DNA of 64,000 nucleotides from Amaranthus tricolor (lineage: Eukaryota > Streptophyta > Magnoliopsida > Caryophyllales > Amaranthaceae), in contig NC_080058.1 in the NCBI RefSeq assembly GCF_026212465.1, positions 12,227,893-12,291,892 of the forward strand, given 5' to 3'. Within the stretch, counting starts at the first letter, position 1; each line of letters begins with the position of its first letter. Made by a program: the position numbers and the translations under genes. The notes beneath the pieces are model-generated. The model worked only from the letters and a program-made list of their open reading frames with translations, was not told where the DNA came from and made no database searches. Below, in pieces: positions 11,219-23,244 of the stretch.

Positions 11219-12394
11219 TGTTGGCTCTTAAGGTTTTGATGATGACTTCACTTTTAAATAAACAAACATATTTTAGAGATTGTTTTGTAGGTGAATATCC
11301 GATTTTGTTATCGTTGATGAAGCCTATGACTTGGTTCGTGGAAGTTGTACGTGTCTTAAAATATTCAAGAAGTTAGATAAGTGCTTAGGAAGTTAAAGGT
11401 TGACAGACGGTCTACTTTTCCTAAAATGAACAATCTAACAAAAGTTGAAGCTGGAGACAGTACGCTGTTCCTACGTAGCAGGTCTGGAGAAAAACATCGA
11501 CTGGAAAATTGCAGTTATTTTATTATTCTGTTTTTAGTTGATGTAAACGGTTAAATCTTAAATTAGTTACTTAAATTAATTAGTAAGTTAATTGGCTAAA
11601 CTATTTTTAGGTTATCTAAATATAGCCTAAGACATTTTCTTAAGATTAAGATCTCGTATTTTTTAGGATCTTGTGTTTTTAATTCCTATGCTATTTTTAG
11701 CTTAAGGAAACTGTTTTTCTCTTTGAGCAAATAACAGCCGGACATTTATTTTTTGGCAAGACCACTATCTTTTGTTTTGAGAACGTGGAGGAAAGTGGGA
11801 GGTGTGTCTAAGGTAACTGTTGGTTGTTCCCACTATAAATAGGAGGAACTTTGCTCAAACCGTGTATCCATCCAAGAGTGTCCATAAAAGGGAAATCATT
11901 TAAGAAAAATATTTTCTGTTTTTAAATGCCAATTAATTTAGTATATTTTTTTTAATTAATTATTTTAATTTTTATCCTCTTGAGAATTGGCCTTGTAAGG
12001 GTTATTGAGTGATTTGTTGTAATTAGACTCATGAGAAGTCTAAGGGAATAGAGAAGTGAAACGTGAGAAGAGAAAGAGAAGGAGAAAGTAGAGAAAGAGA
12101 ATTAGGCCTAGAGTAGAGAAACTTCAAGTAAAGCAAACTGTTTTATGTTATTGTATTTGATTGCCTAAAACATAGTGAGAATTTTGAAATCCGGGGGTCG
12201 TGGTTTTCCTTCTTATTAGGCCAAGAAGGTTTCCACGTAAAATCTTTGTCTCCTTTTTATCTTTTGCTTTTTAAGTTTAAGCTTTATTTTGTTTGTTAAA
12301 ATTCCGCAAATTAGAAGAAAAAACGTAGTAAAGCTTGATACACAACAATTCACCCCCCTCTTGTTGCATTCGACCATCTTTGTGTATTTCAACA
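11219..12394 (+). repeat. Sirevirus 5' LTR
   Basis: Starts TGTTGGCTCT and ends TTTCAACA directly before the PBS. Length 1176 bp. Its last 170 bp (12225-12394) are repeated at 20197-20368. Confidence 0.92.
11834..11842 (+). promoter_or_regulatory. TATA box in the Sirevirus LTR
   Basis: TATAAATAG in CCCACTATAAATAGGAGG, at about position 616 of the LTR: a typical retroelement core promoter. Confidence 0.6.
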
Positions 12395-12396
12395 AT

Positions 12397-12409
12397 TGGT
12401 ATCAAAGCC
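12397..12409 (+). other. Primer-binding site, initiator-Met tRNA type
   Basis: TGGTATCAAAGCC is one substitution from the standard copia PBS TGGTATCAGAGC and sits 2 bp after the LTR. Confidence 0.88.
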
Positions 12410-12448
12410 CTGTTCCTCATTTAATCAGGAAACCCTGAGAGCAGTATC

Positions 12449-14276
12449 ATGTTCCCTGGCAAGATGTTGAAGATGAACGAACGCATGGAAGAAGGGTATT
12501 CTACGCAAAGGCTACCCATGTTCAATGGGAAATTCTATACCTACTGGAAAAATAGGATGGAAATTTTTATAAAGGCCGAAAATTACCAAGTATGGAGAGT
12601 AATTGAAATAGGAGATTTCGAAGTGACGACTATCAACTCCAACAATGAATCAATTCCAAAACCAATCACTGAATATGAAAAGGAAGATTTTCAAAATATG
12701 GAGATGAACGCTCTTGCTATCAAGCTGCTTCACTGTGGTCTCGGGCCAAATGAACATAATCGTATCATGGGTTGTAAAACGGCAAAGCAGATTTGGGACC
12801 TGCTGGAAATTACCCATGAAGGTACCAGTGAAGTGAAGCGATCCAAGATTGACTTCCTAATGTCCAAATATGAAAGGTTTGTTATGGAACCTAAGGAAAA
12901 CATCCAAGAGATGTTACCAGGTTCACCAACATTACAAACGAACTTGTCTCTCTTGGCAAGATTATTCCAGTTGATGAACAAGTCAGAAAATACTGAGAAG
13001 TCTTCCACAAGATGAGCGCTGGAGAGCTAAGGTCACAGCCATCCAGGAGTCCAAAGATTTCACTAAGTTCAATTTGGAAGAGTTGGCTGGTTCACTCATG
13101 ACACATGAACTACATTTGGGAACAGCTGACAGTTCCCGAAATAAAGGACTGGCTCTGGCAGCGGATGATAGTGAAGAATCAGAAGCTGGTGAAGAGGAAG
13201 CTGCTATGTTGGCACGTAAATTCAAAAAATTCTTCAGGAACAGCAGATATAGAAACCAAAGAAATAATAAGGAAAGAGGAACTGCTAACTTGAAGACGAA
13301 TTTTGAATGCCACAAATGTGGAAGTACTGATCATTTCATCAAGGATTGCCCTCTATGGAAGAATGAGAAGGGCAAAGCGAAGACAAGGGAAGCTGGAAGA
13401 ATGCCAAAGAAGGGAAACTTCAGAACAGATTTTCGTAAAGCAATGATCGCAGCTTGGGGTGACATTGAAAGCGAAGCTGAAACTGAAGTTCCAGTAGAGG
13501 AAGAAACTGCAAATTTGTGTCTGATGGCATCTCTTGAAGAGACTAAGGAAAGAGAGGTAATGTCTTCTAGTTCTTCTCCTAAACATCTATTCAGTTTAAG
13601 TAAGGATAAATTAATTAAGTTATTTTTGGAAACACAAAAGAAGTTGGAAGAAAAAACAGCTAAGTGTCTCCAAATTGAGAAAGACCTTAAGTTAAGTAAA
13701 GATCACATCTCATACTTAAATACTTTTAGGATCGATGTGCAAAGTAGATTTTTTGAATTGTTAGATAAGAATGTTATTTTAAAAGAGCAATTGGAGAAAA
13801 TAAAGCAGAAATTCATCATTCTTAACATTGAAAAGAATCAAAACAAATTGCTAGAATTAAAATGGGATGAAAATGATAAATCCACTTATTTGTTTAGCAC
13901 GGAACTTCAAGAAATGAAATTAAAATTAGAATCATGTAAAAGAGAAAATAAGTATCTAAAAGATCAACTTAATTTAAAAGAAAAAGGGAAAATCAATGAA
14001 GTTCCCAAATGGATTCTAAATGCTAAACCAAAAAGTAAAGAAGGTCTAGGTTATGTTAAAAATGATAAAAAGAAAAAGGTCTATGTTGATCTCCCTAGTA
14101 GTAAGATCTGTTCCTTTTGTGGCAAAATTGGACACCTAAAATATCATTGTATAAAAAGGGAACAGCACCACGTAGCAAATAAAATTCATGTCGAACAGTT
14201 ATGGATCAAGAAATATGATTCATGTATAATCGACAAGGAACCCAAGGATAACTGGGTTCCTAAACCTAACTCTTAA
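12449..14276 (+). pseudogene. gag: Sirevirus gag, with single-base frame breaks
   Basis: Gag forms the virus-like particle. It starts at ATG 12449; the N-terminal capsid part includes FNGKFYTYWKNRMEIF, typical of plant copia gag. Frame breaks fall at about 12908 (one T short in a T run) and about 12992. From there the frame reads on to 14276. The nucleocapsid part has two CCHC knuckles: CHKCGSTDHFIKDC (about 13311-13350) and CSFCGKIGHLKYHC (about 14110-14150). Between them is a long K/E/L-rich stretch predicted to be coiled coil (about 13590-13990), a Sirevirus feature. The ORF ends TAA at 14274-14276, in the same frame as pol. Confidence 0.87.
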
Positions 14277-17200
14277 TTTGCTGTGTAGGTTCAAGTGAGG
14301 GGGAACAACTCATGGTATCTCGACAGTGGGTGTTCCAAGCACATGACGGGTGACAAATCTAAATTTCTCTCACTTGAAGCATATGATGGGGGAACTGTAA
14401 CCTTCGGTGATAATATGAAGGGTGAGATAATCGCCAAAGGAAAGGTTGGAAGGTCAAGTTCCCATGCCATTGACAATGTATTTTTAGTCGAGAATTTAAA
14501 ACACAATCTTTTAAGTATTTCTCAATTTTGTGACAAAGGTAACTCTGTTAAGTTTACTTCTGAACGATGCATAATTTCTAGGAACAACACAGGAGACCCT
14601 GTGCTTGAGGGAATCAGAAAAGGGAACACTTATGTTGTGGACCTGGACACTGTTCCCAAAACCAGTCTAACGTGTTTAAGCGTTATAGAAGAAGACCCAC
14701 TGCTTTGGCACAAGCGTCTGGGTCATGCTAGCTATTCATTGATTAACACCTTAAGATCAAAAGACCTAGTAAGAGGATTACCAGCAATAAAATTCCTCAA
14801 AAATGAAATTTGTGATCCTTGTGCTAAAGGAAAAAAAGTGCGGTCATCCTTTAAATCAAAGTATCTGGTGACTACCTCTAGACCATTAGAATTAATTCAT
14901 ATGGATTTATGTGGACCTATAAGAACACAAAGCCGTAGTGGAAAAAGATATGTGTTTATCATAGTTGATGACTATAGTAGATTTACTTGGACCCTATTTT
15001 TAGTAAGCAAAGATGAAGCTTTTGATGAGTTTGTTTCTTTTGCTAACAAAATACAAAAATCTACCAATAATCTAATTGTTCACATAAGATCAGATCATGG
15101 CAAAGAATTTGAAAATTCAAACTTTATGAATTACTGTAATGAACATGGTATAAATCACAATTTTTCCGCTCCTAGAACACCACAACAAAATGGAGTGGTA
15201 GAAAGGAAAAATAGAACCCTAGAAGAAATGGCTAGGACTATGTTGATTGCTAGTGGTCTACCTAGAAATTTTTGGGCTGAGGCCGTCAATACTGCTTGTT
15301 ATATTATGAATCGTGTATTAATAAGACCAATCACTTCCAAAACACCCTATGAATTGCTTAAAGGTGTTAAACCAAATATTTTCTATTTTCGTGTGTTTGG
15401 ATGCAAATGTTTTGTTCATGTAAATGGAAAACGAAATATAGGTAAATTTGATGAAAGAAGTGATGAAGTAGTATTTCTCGGTTATTCATCAGATAGCAAA
15501 GCTTACAGAGTTTATAATAAGAGAACAATGTGCGTGGAGGAATCCGTTCACATAATCTTTGATGAAACTAACTTTTCAACAAGTGAACAGGAAATAAACA
15601 ATGTAAAAATAGGTCTTGCAAATTTAGAAGATGATGAAGAAATAAAGGTGCAAGATCAAGGAACAGCAGGTGAACAACCAATACAAGAAAGCGAAGAAGA
15701 AACTAACCAAGTCCAGGAACTGCCAGCACAACTGGACCAGCAAACTGTTCCCAATTCAGCTGTTCCCGCAGATGAGAAAAATGATCTAGTAGCTGAACAA
15801 AATGCCAATCAAGATGTTGAGCCAGAACATGCTACTGTTCCCTCAAGAGAATTTGTGCCCAAACCTTGGAAATATCAAAGTTATCATCCTCTTGATTTGA
15901 TTATAAGTGATTTGAATAAAGGAACACAAACTAGATCTCAAATGAGAAACTTTTGTGCTCATTTTGCGTTCCTATCATCACTTGAACCCAAAAATCACGA
16001 AGAAGCTCTAAAGGATTCCGAATGGATAGTAGCCATGCAAGATGAATTAAATGAATTTGAAAGAAACAAAGTATGGCACTTAGAACCCAAACCAAAACAC
16101 AAGAAGGTAATTGGTTTGAAATGGGTATTTCGGAATAAGCTAGATGAGCATGGAATAATAGTAAGAAACAAAGCAAGACTTGTGGTCAAAGGGTACAATC
16201 AACAAGAAGGTATTGATTACACTGAGACATTTGCTTCGGTAGCAAGGTTAGAGGCTATTAGAATTTTAATTTCTTTTGCTGCATTTATGAACTTTAAGTT
16301 ATATCAAATGGATGTGAAATGTGCTTTCTTAAATGGTTTTCTTGATGAAGAAGTTTTTGTTGAACAACCCCCAGGTTTTGAGAACACCTCTTGTCCTGAT
16401 CATGTCTACAAGCTTGACAAAGCTTTATATGGCTTGAAGCAAGCTCCTAGGCAATGGTATGAAAGACTATCAAAGTTTTTGATTCAAAATAACTTTGTAA
16501 GAGGAAAAATTGACAAAACCTTATTCTTTAAGAATAAAGGTTATGATATTTTAGTTGTTCAAATTTATGTTGATGATATTATTTTTGGTGCGACCAATGA
16601 TTTGTTATGTAAAGAAATTTCCAACCTTATGGGCACAGAATTTGAAATGAGCATGATGGGAGAATTAAATTTCTTCCTTGGTTTGCAAATTAAACAAACT
16701 GAAAATGGTATTTTTATTCATCAACAAAAATACATAAAAGAACTTCTTAAGAAGTATGGGCTAAACAACGCTAAAACCAAGCATACACCCATGGCTACAA
16801 ATGTTAGATTAGATGAAGACCTAAAAGGAACTAACATAGATCAAACAATGTATCGAGGCATGATAGGTTCCTATTATATCTAACTGCAAGTAGACCCGAT
16901 ATTTCATTTAGTGTTGGTTTATGTGCTAGATTTCAGTCCAATCCCAAAGAATCACATCTCACAGCAGTAAAACGGATTTTAAGATATTTGAAGGGAACAA
17001 ACGACTTGTCCCTATTTTATCCTAAGAGTGATGTTTATGATTTAAAAGGCTTCAGTGATGCAGATTATGCAGGTGATCTAGTTAATAGAAAAAGCACGTC
17101 AGGTATGGTACAATTTCTTGGCTCATGTTTAGTTTCATGGAGTTCCAAGAAACAAAACACGGTTGCATTATCCACAGCCAAAGCTGAATACGTAGCAGCA

Positions 17201-17524
17201 GCAGCTTGCTGTTCCCAAATGCTTTGGATAAAACAGCAACTAAGAGATTTTGGTATTAAAATTGAATGCATTCCTATTTATTGTGATAATACCAGTGCCA
17301 TATGTATATCTAAAGATCCAGTGCATCACTCACGAGCTAAACACATACATATTAGACATCATTTTCTTAAGGATAATGTAGAAAACAAAAATATTGTATT
17401 AAAGCATGTTAATACAAATGAATAAGTTGCAGATATTCTGACCAAACCACTTCCAAGGGAACAATATGAAAAAAATGAGATTGGAACTTGGTATGATCAA
17501 GCTCCACTAAAGTTGATTGCATAA
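14277..17524 (+). pseudogene. pol: Sirevirus pol (protease, integrase, RT, RNase H)
   Basis: Copia-order polyprotein. Protease: [13 protein letters not shown] (about 14312-14350). Integrase: a zinc module with WHKRLGHAS and CDPCAKGK, then the D-D-E core with [17 protein letters not shown] and [13 protein letters not shown]: the region from [12 protein letters not shown] through KCAFLNGFL to the catalytic box IYVDDIIFG (about 16565-16591). RNase H: GFSDADYAGD and STAKAEYVA. Breaks: the pol frame is preceded by TAG at 14286-14288; one C is short at about 16870 (16883 stop); TAA at 17423-17425 falls just before the C-terminal ADILTKPL; and one A is extra at about 17470. Otherwise all key residues are present. 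Confidence 0.92.
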
Positions 17525-18028
17525 AATTCCCAATGAAGCATCATGAGAATGAAAAAGGTCAGGAATCAACCTCAATATCTTGATTGAGGATCAATTATTG
17601 AATGGATGAGGTAAACACTTAATAAAGTTTGTACTATGAATGTCTTCTCGTTTGTATGTTGTTAAGTTGATCAGACCAAAGCAGTATGTTCGTTATTCTC
17701 TTCATATAATATTTTATAATATCATAATTCATTCTTTTTATAATTTAATATTTCATAATTTTGTTCTTCATTTTTATTATATAGTCAACATAAATCAATA
17801 AGAAAATATGGGAAACGGTTTTCATTTTTTTTCAAATAATCCTTCCAAATCACAAGTAATGATGATGGCATTGATGAGATGGGACTTAAGGTAACCGTCA
17901 TTTCAACCCTGTATTAAACTCTCAACCTTTTCAAAAGTACTCACGCTACTCACATTACTCATGCTTTCTCAATTCTTCTTCAAGAAACTTTTCTCCTTCT
18001 CTTCTCTCAATCTTTTCAAAAGTTCAAA
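17525..18028 (+). other. Sirevirus pol-env spacer
   Basis: About 500 bp without an ORF. AT-rich to 17770, then a purine tract (AATATGGGAAACGG, about 17805-17818) and a pyrimidine-rich leader (TTCTTCAAGAAACTTTTCTCC) before the env-like ATG at 18029. It may be the 5' UTR of a spliced or internally initiated message. Confidence 0.4.
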
Positions 18029-19607
18029 ATGAAAACCCCAAGATCTTCAAAATCAGGCAAGAAAACCCCTAAATCTCGTACACATACCCAGCCACAACCT
18101 CTAAAAGTGGTTCATCCTCCACCATTACTGGATGCTGCACCACCCACAACCACAGAAACCACAAAAGAATCACCCAAACATACTACTGAACCTACCAGTA
18201 CCAAACGCAAGATTTCAGGTGGTTCATCTTCCAAAGTAGTCAAACGTTCGAAGCATAGTGATCCTAATAGTGCTGAAGAAATATCAAAAGAAATGTCTAT
18301 TGGTTTCGGACTTGAAAAATATTGGTATGACTCTACCCATTTTCCTCAACTGCATGACATTTTGCAACATCAAGAATGGGAAGTTTTGATGTCAAATTTT
18401 AGTTGCAGTTCCATTTTTCCAAATCTCATGCGAGAATTTATTTCAAATTTCTCAAATGATTGTGGGATGTGTTCTAGTACTGTCAAGAACATCAAAATAG
18501 AATTTAATAGTGCATTGCTTGGGGAGTGGTTTAATGTTCCTAATGTTGGGTATGATAATTACTACGTTGGTTCAAAAATAGTATTTTCTGGGATAAATGA
18601 AAAAACGATTTTAAAATTTTTAGGGATTCAGCAAAGAAAAGGGAAAATAAGCCATAACATTTTGAATCCTCTGCATAAATTACTGTACAATATTGCTCGA
18701 AGATTTATTTTTCCAAGAAACTCCAAAAGGAGTGAAGTAAGTTTACGTGATGCTACATTGATTTACTGCATGGCTAATCACATAAAGATAAATTTTCCAT
18801 CTTTGATGATATCTCATTTGTCTGATTGTATTGAGAAGAAAAATTTTGTTGGTTATGGAGGGTTGTTGACCTGAATTTTTCAGAAAATTTGATGTCCCTT
18901 TGGAAGGGTTGGAGTTCGCAATGGGACCCAACATGAAGATAGGTGCAAAGTGTTTACAAAATTTGCACTTAAAATTAACTGATGAAGGGATGTTAATACA
19001 TTATTTAGAGGAGGAAGTTGAAGTTGGTTCTGAAGAAGAAGGGATTGAAAAAGAAGAAGAAAAATTGAGGGAAGAAGAACATGAAGAAAAAGAGGAAAAG
19101 GAGCAAGGACATGTTCCCACTAATAATATTGAAACAGAAGAAAAAGGGGAACAGGATGGAGAAGCTAGTACGGGGGAAGCAGAACAGGAAGGAGTCTTAG
19201 GAGAAGATGCTTATCACAATCTCTGTAATGATTCAAGTGATGAAGAGACTGTGATATCATTGAGGAGAAAGGCTAAATCTGTTCAGAGGAAGAGTAGGAG
19301 GTTAGCCTCAAAACGTAAAACTACAATGGTTGATGATACCACATTTGAGACCATCCCTGAGTCTACATCCAATAAACCTCCCTCTCCCAAGCCAACCACA
19401 TCATCACCACATCACACTCCATCACCACCACATCACAATCCATCACCACCGCAATCACCTATTCACTTTACACCACCACCATCTCAGTCTTCACCAGGTA
19501 ATGGTTGTGCTAACCCTGATCCTGTTCCTGCAGCTTCTTCAAACTTTATCCTCTCCAAGCTCCTTGACCTACAGTCTCAATTCACTGCTTTTCAAGACGA
19601 AATTTGA
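18029..19607 (+). pseudogene. Sirevirus env-like ORF, one frameshift
   Basis: The extra ORF between pol and 3' LTR that characterises Sireviruses. It opens with a K/S/P-rich segment, then a globular domain (about 18290-18870, with LLGEWFNVPNVG and LHKLLYNIARRF) related to the 'putative plant transposon protein' family shared with several plant retroelements. A one-base break at about 18870 shifts the frame. It continues as FFRKFDVPLEGLEF, a strongly acidic E/K repeat (about 19010-19130), a basic patch, and a Pro/Ser/His tail (19365-19500). Stop at 19605-19607, followed by T-rich sequence. I see no obvious signal peptide. True envelope function is unproven. Confidence 0.78.
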
Positions 19608-19998
19608 GTCTCACTTGCTTCAATTGTTGATCAGCTTAACCAGATGGAGAGCCGTCTTGGTGCCAAGTTGGACACAGTGGAAGTACAGACTGAGTTCATC
19701 GATGAAGAAGAGACTGCTCCTTGATTCCTCTTCCCATGTTTTTAATGATTTGTTGGCTGTAACACTAATCAAACAATTTCACTTTTCTTTGTACCATCTG
19801 GGGTACACGTTTGTATTTGAACAACTGCTACATTTCTTTCTTTTGTTTTTATTTTCTGGTCTGTGATGACTAACATTATGCAGATTTGATTACTTTTTAT
19901 GGTGCTTAATTTCATTATTGTTTCTTGCTTTCATCACTGACAAATCTATATGGTTTGTGCTGAGGTTTGATAATCCCATATTCCTTTTGATTGATGGC

Positions 19999-20011
19999 AA
20001 AAGGGGGAAGA
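19999..20011 (+). other. Polypurine tract of the Sirevirus
   Basis: AAAAGGGGGAAGA, the kind of tract that primes plus-strand synthesis just upstream of a 3' LTR. Here it is followed by about 185 bp of other sequence and then only the end of the LTR, so the LTR start has been deleted. Confidence 0.65.
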
Positions 20012-20196
20012 TTATGCACAAATTTAAGAAGAGCTGTGATTACACAGTACATATCTTGATTGATTTATATTGCTTTTTATGGAAGTTAATGTGCTGTGTT
20101 TATGATATCTTAGAATCTGATCATCTGTGTTGATATTTAGTTTTTATGGATATTTTGATTAATTGTTTTGATTAATTGTTTTAAAGTTGTTTCTCT

Positions 20197-20368
20197 GAAG
20201 GTTTCCACGTAAAATCTTTGTCTCCTTTTTATCTTTTGCTTTTTAAGTTTAAGCTTTATTTTGTTTGTTAAAATTCCGCAAATTAGAAGAAAAAACGTAG
20301 TAAAGCTTGATACACAACAATTCACCCCCCCCTCTTGTTGCATTCGACCATCTTTGTGTATTTCAACA
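20197..20368 (+). repeat. Sirevirus 3' LTR remnant
   Basis: Matches 12225-12394 throughout except for two extra C residues in the C run. The preceding ~1 kb of LTR is absent. It ends in CA, followed by the TSD copy GCTTG (20369-20373). Confidence 0.92.
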
Positions 20369-22303
20369 GCTTGGTTGTCGGAATTAAACATATAATATAT
20401 TGTTGGAAAGATATTGAAGTCTAGTTTCCAATGCTACAAACCTAGACTAAGTGAAATCTTCTTATCAAAAGTTATTGCCAAAGAGTGAACATGTATCAAA
20501 TTTCATTTCATGCTTTTAGACATAATTTTTAATAGAAAGATCACATTAATGTAAGGTTTGCAGCATTGGAAACTAGACTTCAAGAGCTTCTCAATCATAT
20601 AATATCTACCCGATTTCGACAACTGAGCAAGAAATGATGACCATTTAAAATTTTCTGCGAATTTCAGTACACATGTAAATGAACCTAGTTGTACGTTTTG
20701 TGCGACTCGATCTAGGCCCAGTCGCACATTATGTGCTACTAGGTCCATTTTCTGATTTATCTTTTAAATTAATATTTATTTTCTAAATTTAATTATTTTA
20801 AAATAATGTTCTTAATAAAATGTTTAAGTTAAGTAATAATCATTTTTTAATTCAATTATTATTAATAATTTTTAGTTTAATAATAATAATAATTTTTGTA
20901 TTTTATTTTTTTTAAATAATATTTAATTTTTGAATATAATTAATATTTATTTTAAAATTCAATCAATATTTTGGGTTCCAAATTCATTAGACATATTTTT
21001 AAATTTAATTAATATTTTTACTAAAGAGAAATTGGAGAGATAGAAGTATGAAATGAGTAAAGAACAATACTAAAATTCAATTTATAAAGGCAAAATGAAA
21101 AATCTGATGACATTAATTAAAATATTTTTTGATTTATTCACTTTGAGATTTAAATTGACAACATTCTTAGTACTTCCTCCATTCTGAAAGAGTTGCTGCA
21201 TTATGATTATTGACAATATTTATCATTCAAGTTTATTTTTTTATGTTACGGTTAATCATACAACTAAAGAGATTGCAAAATTCTAAGTGACATCCTTACA
21301 AAAGTTTGTCATATGGAATAATCAAATTGATTAATTGCTATATTTATTGAATTAAATAAGGTAACATTGATTTTATTCTGTAACATGTCATTATATTTCA
21401 TCATCCATATTTTTTAATAAAATTAATTATCCACATTTTTTAATTTAATTAAAGATCGTAAATTTTAGATGTTATTTGGTTAACTTATTAGGTAAAGTAT
21501 TTATGCAATTTACTAAAAAAAAATTCAAATGTCCACATATTTAAATAAACACAAATTTTTTTTTCCCACTAAACGTCTATCGATCATCAAATTGTTAAAA
21601 TAAATAATTTACGGTGAAAATTTCCACTTGATAACGATAACATAAATTATACCATTGTTTAAAAATCATAATATTTCTACATCTTACTATTAATAATTTT
21701 GTGCATTGCACGAGTTTATATACTAGTGTGTTAGAAAAATATAGTCGAGTGAGATTTTGTTTGAATCGTCTAACCGCATACATTGTAATATTAATTTTTT
21801 TAATTTTGGGATATTTTATATGGTAGGCACGAACATTTGCAAAAGACCAGTAGTAATCTTTAAAAAAATTCCATAAAATAGCATTGTACTTTTTGGGCAT
21901 CAATGTTACGACAGCTTAAATTTTAAAAGTTCAATGCTATTTTGTGGAATTTTAAGAAAAGAAGGTTTACTGTATTTTAAAGAAGAAGGACAAGGGTAAA
22001 AATGAAATTTCACAACTTAATAAAATAATCTAACGTTTTTTTTGGTTATTAATGTTACAATAGCTTAAATTCCAAAAGTATAATGCTATTTTAGGGAACT
22101 TTTTAAAAATTTGTTACCACTGGCCTTTTGCAAAAGTTCGTTCCTAATATGTAGAATTTACCTTAATTTTTAAATGTGCATAACTTAATTTGTAAATGAT
22201 TAAAATTATGTTAAAAGTCAAATATAGCAAATATAGTAGAACAGAAGAACTATTTGACTTAGTTTTGGAATGAATGGAGATCTAGGAAAGAAAAAACAAA
22301 CGC
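20369..22303. other. Second half of the interrupted foldback repeat, AT-rich spacer and a small MITE
   Basis: 20374-20760 continues the foldback repeat cut at 11218. It contains an inverted copy of the TTTAAACG...CTCGCTTGGTTATCGG unit at about 20601-20650 and a GTGCGACT/AGTCGCAC centre at 20695-20745. 20760-21810 is very AT-rich with no gene. A MITE-like inverted repeat follows at 21815-22155 (listed separately). The rest to 22303 is unassigned. Confidence 0.5.
21815..22155. mobile_element. Putative MITE with ~90-bp terminal inverted repeats
   Basis: The left end has GGCACGAACATTTGCAAAAG, CCAGTAGTAA and AAAATAGCATTGTACTTT; the right end carries the inverse of each with a few changes (AGTATAATGCTATTTT, TTACCACTGG, CTTTTGCAAAAGTTCGTTCC). 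No ORF. Long TIRs would suit a MULE-derived MITE, but I could not find a clean TSD. Confidence 0.6.
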
Positions 22304-22607
22304 GATCCTTAAACATCGCCGCCCTTTTCATTTTATCACCACCCTTGCCTTAATGAATTTACGAAATTTCCCCTGGACTTAAAATTTCTTATATATACTC
22401 CAAACTCACTAAATAACACCTTTATCACTCTTAAAATATTAAATTACAACATAAAATTAGTGGATCAAAAGCTAAGAAATTCAAATCGCAAACAAATAAT
22501 CGAGGTAATTTTCATTCGAATTTAATTAAATTTAATTTTTAAGAAAAAAAGTAAAAAAAATAAAGTGAGTAGCACGCGACTCGACCGCAAACATGTTTTT
22601 AATTTAT

Positions 22608-22616
22608 TTTTTTAAA

Positions 22617-22686
<70 letters not shown>

Positions 22687-22689
22687 TAC

Positions 22690-22736
<47 letters not shown>

Positions 22737-22871
22737 TTTTATTTTTCTTTTAAATATTATTTTTATTATTTTTGTTGGTTATGTTGTTGTTGTTATTGTT
22801 ATTGTTAGTAAATTTTTTTAATGTTATTTTTAAATATTGTTTTAGTTATTAGTGTTATGATTATTATTGTT

Positions 22872-22946
<75 letters not shown>

Positions 22947-22986
22947 GTTTTTGTTGTTGTTGTTGTTGATTTAGAAAATTAATTAC

Positions 22987-23054
<68 letters not shown>
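22608..23054. repeat. Long ATT/AAT microsatellites in opposite strand sense
   Basis: Three trinucleotide tracts: ATT units at about 22618-22732 (with small interruptions) and 22876-22946, then AAT units at 22987-23054. The last is the complement of the first two, so the stretch can fold back. They lie in the leader of the PMD unit. The apparent tyrosine/leucine ORF over them is meaningless. Confidence 0.9.
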
Positions 23055-23057
<3 letters not shown>

Positions 23058-23244
23058 TTTTGTTAAATTATATTTGTTGATAATGATTAGTTAAATATTG
23101 TTGTTGTTATATTATATTTGTTGATAATGAGTAGTTTAATATGTTAATTAATTATTGTCTTTTGTTCGTGTGGTTAATTTAACGTAATGTTTGATTATTT
23201 TTATGCATTAATAATAGTTAATTAAATTATCAAAATTGTAGTAA

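Larger units (their letters stand above)
11219..20368 (+). mobile_element. Sirevirus-type Ty1/copia LTR retrotransposon with env-like ORF
   Basis: A 9150-bp element with TG...CA ends, a 5-bp TSD (GCTTG), a tRNA-iMet-type PBS, a gag with two CCHC knuckles and long coiled coil, copia-order pol (protease, integrase, RT, RNase H), and an additional ORF between pol and the 3' LTR. This set identifies the Sirevirus (Maximus/SIRE) lineage. The 5' LTR is 1176 bp but the 3' LTR keeps only its last 172 bp. What remains is identical to the 5' LTR apart from two extra C residues in a C run, implying a recent insertion followed by a deletion. Five or more single-base frame breaks disable the ORFs. Confidence 0.93.

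Noticed and set aside
22593..22808. Open frame rich in tyrosine and leucine
   Set aside because: It is only the translation of an ATT microsatellite.
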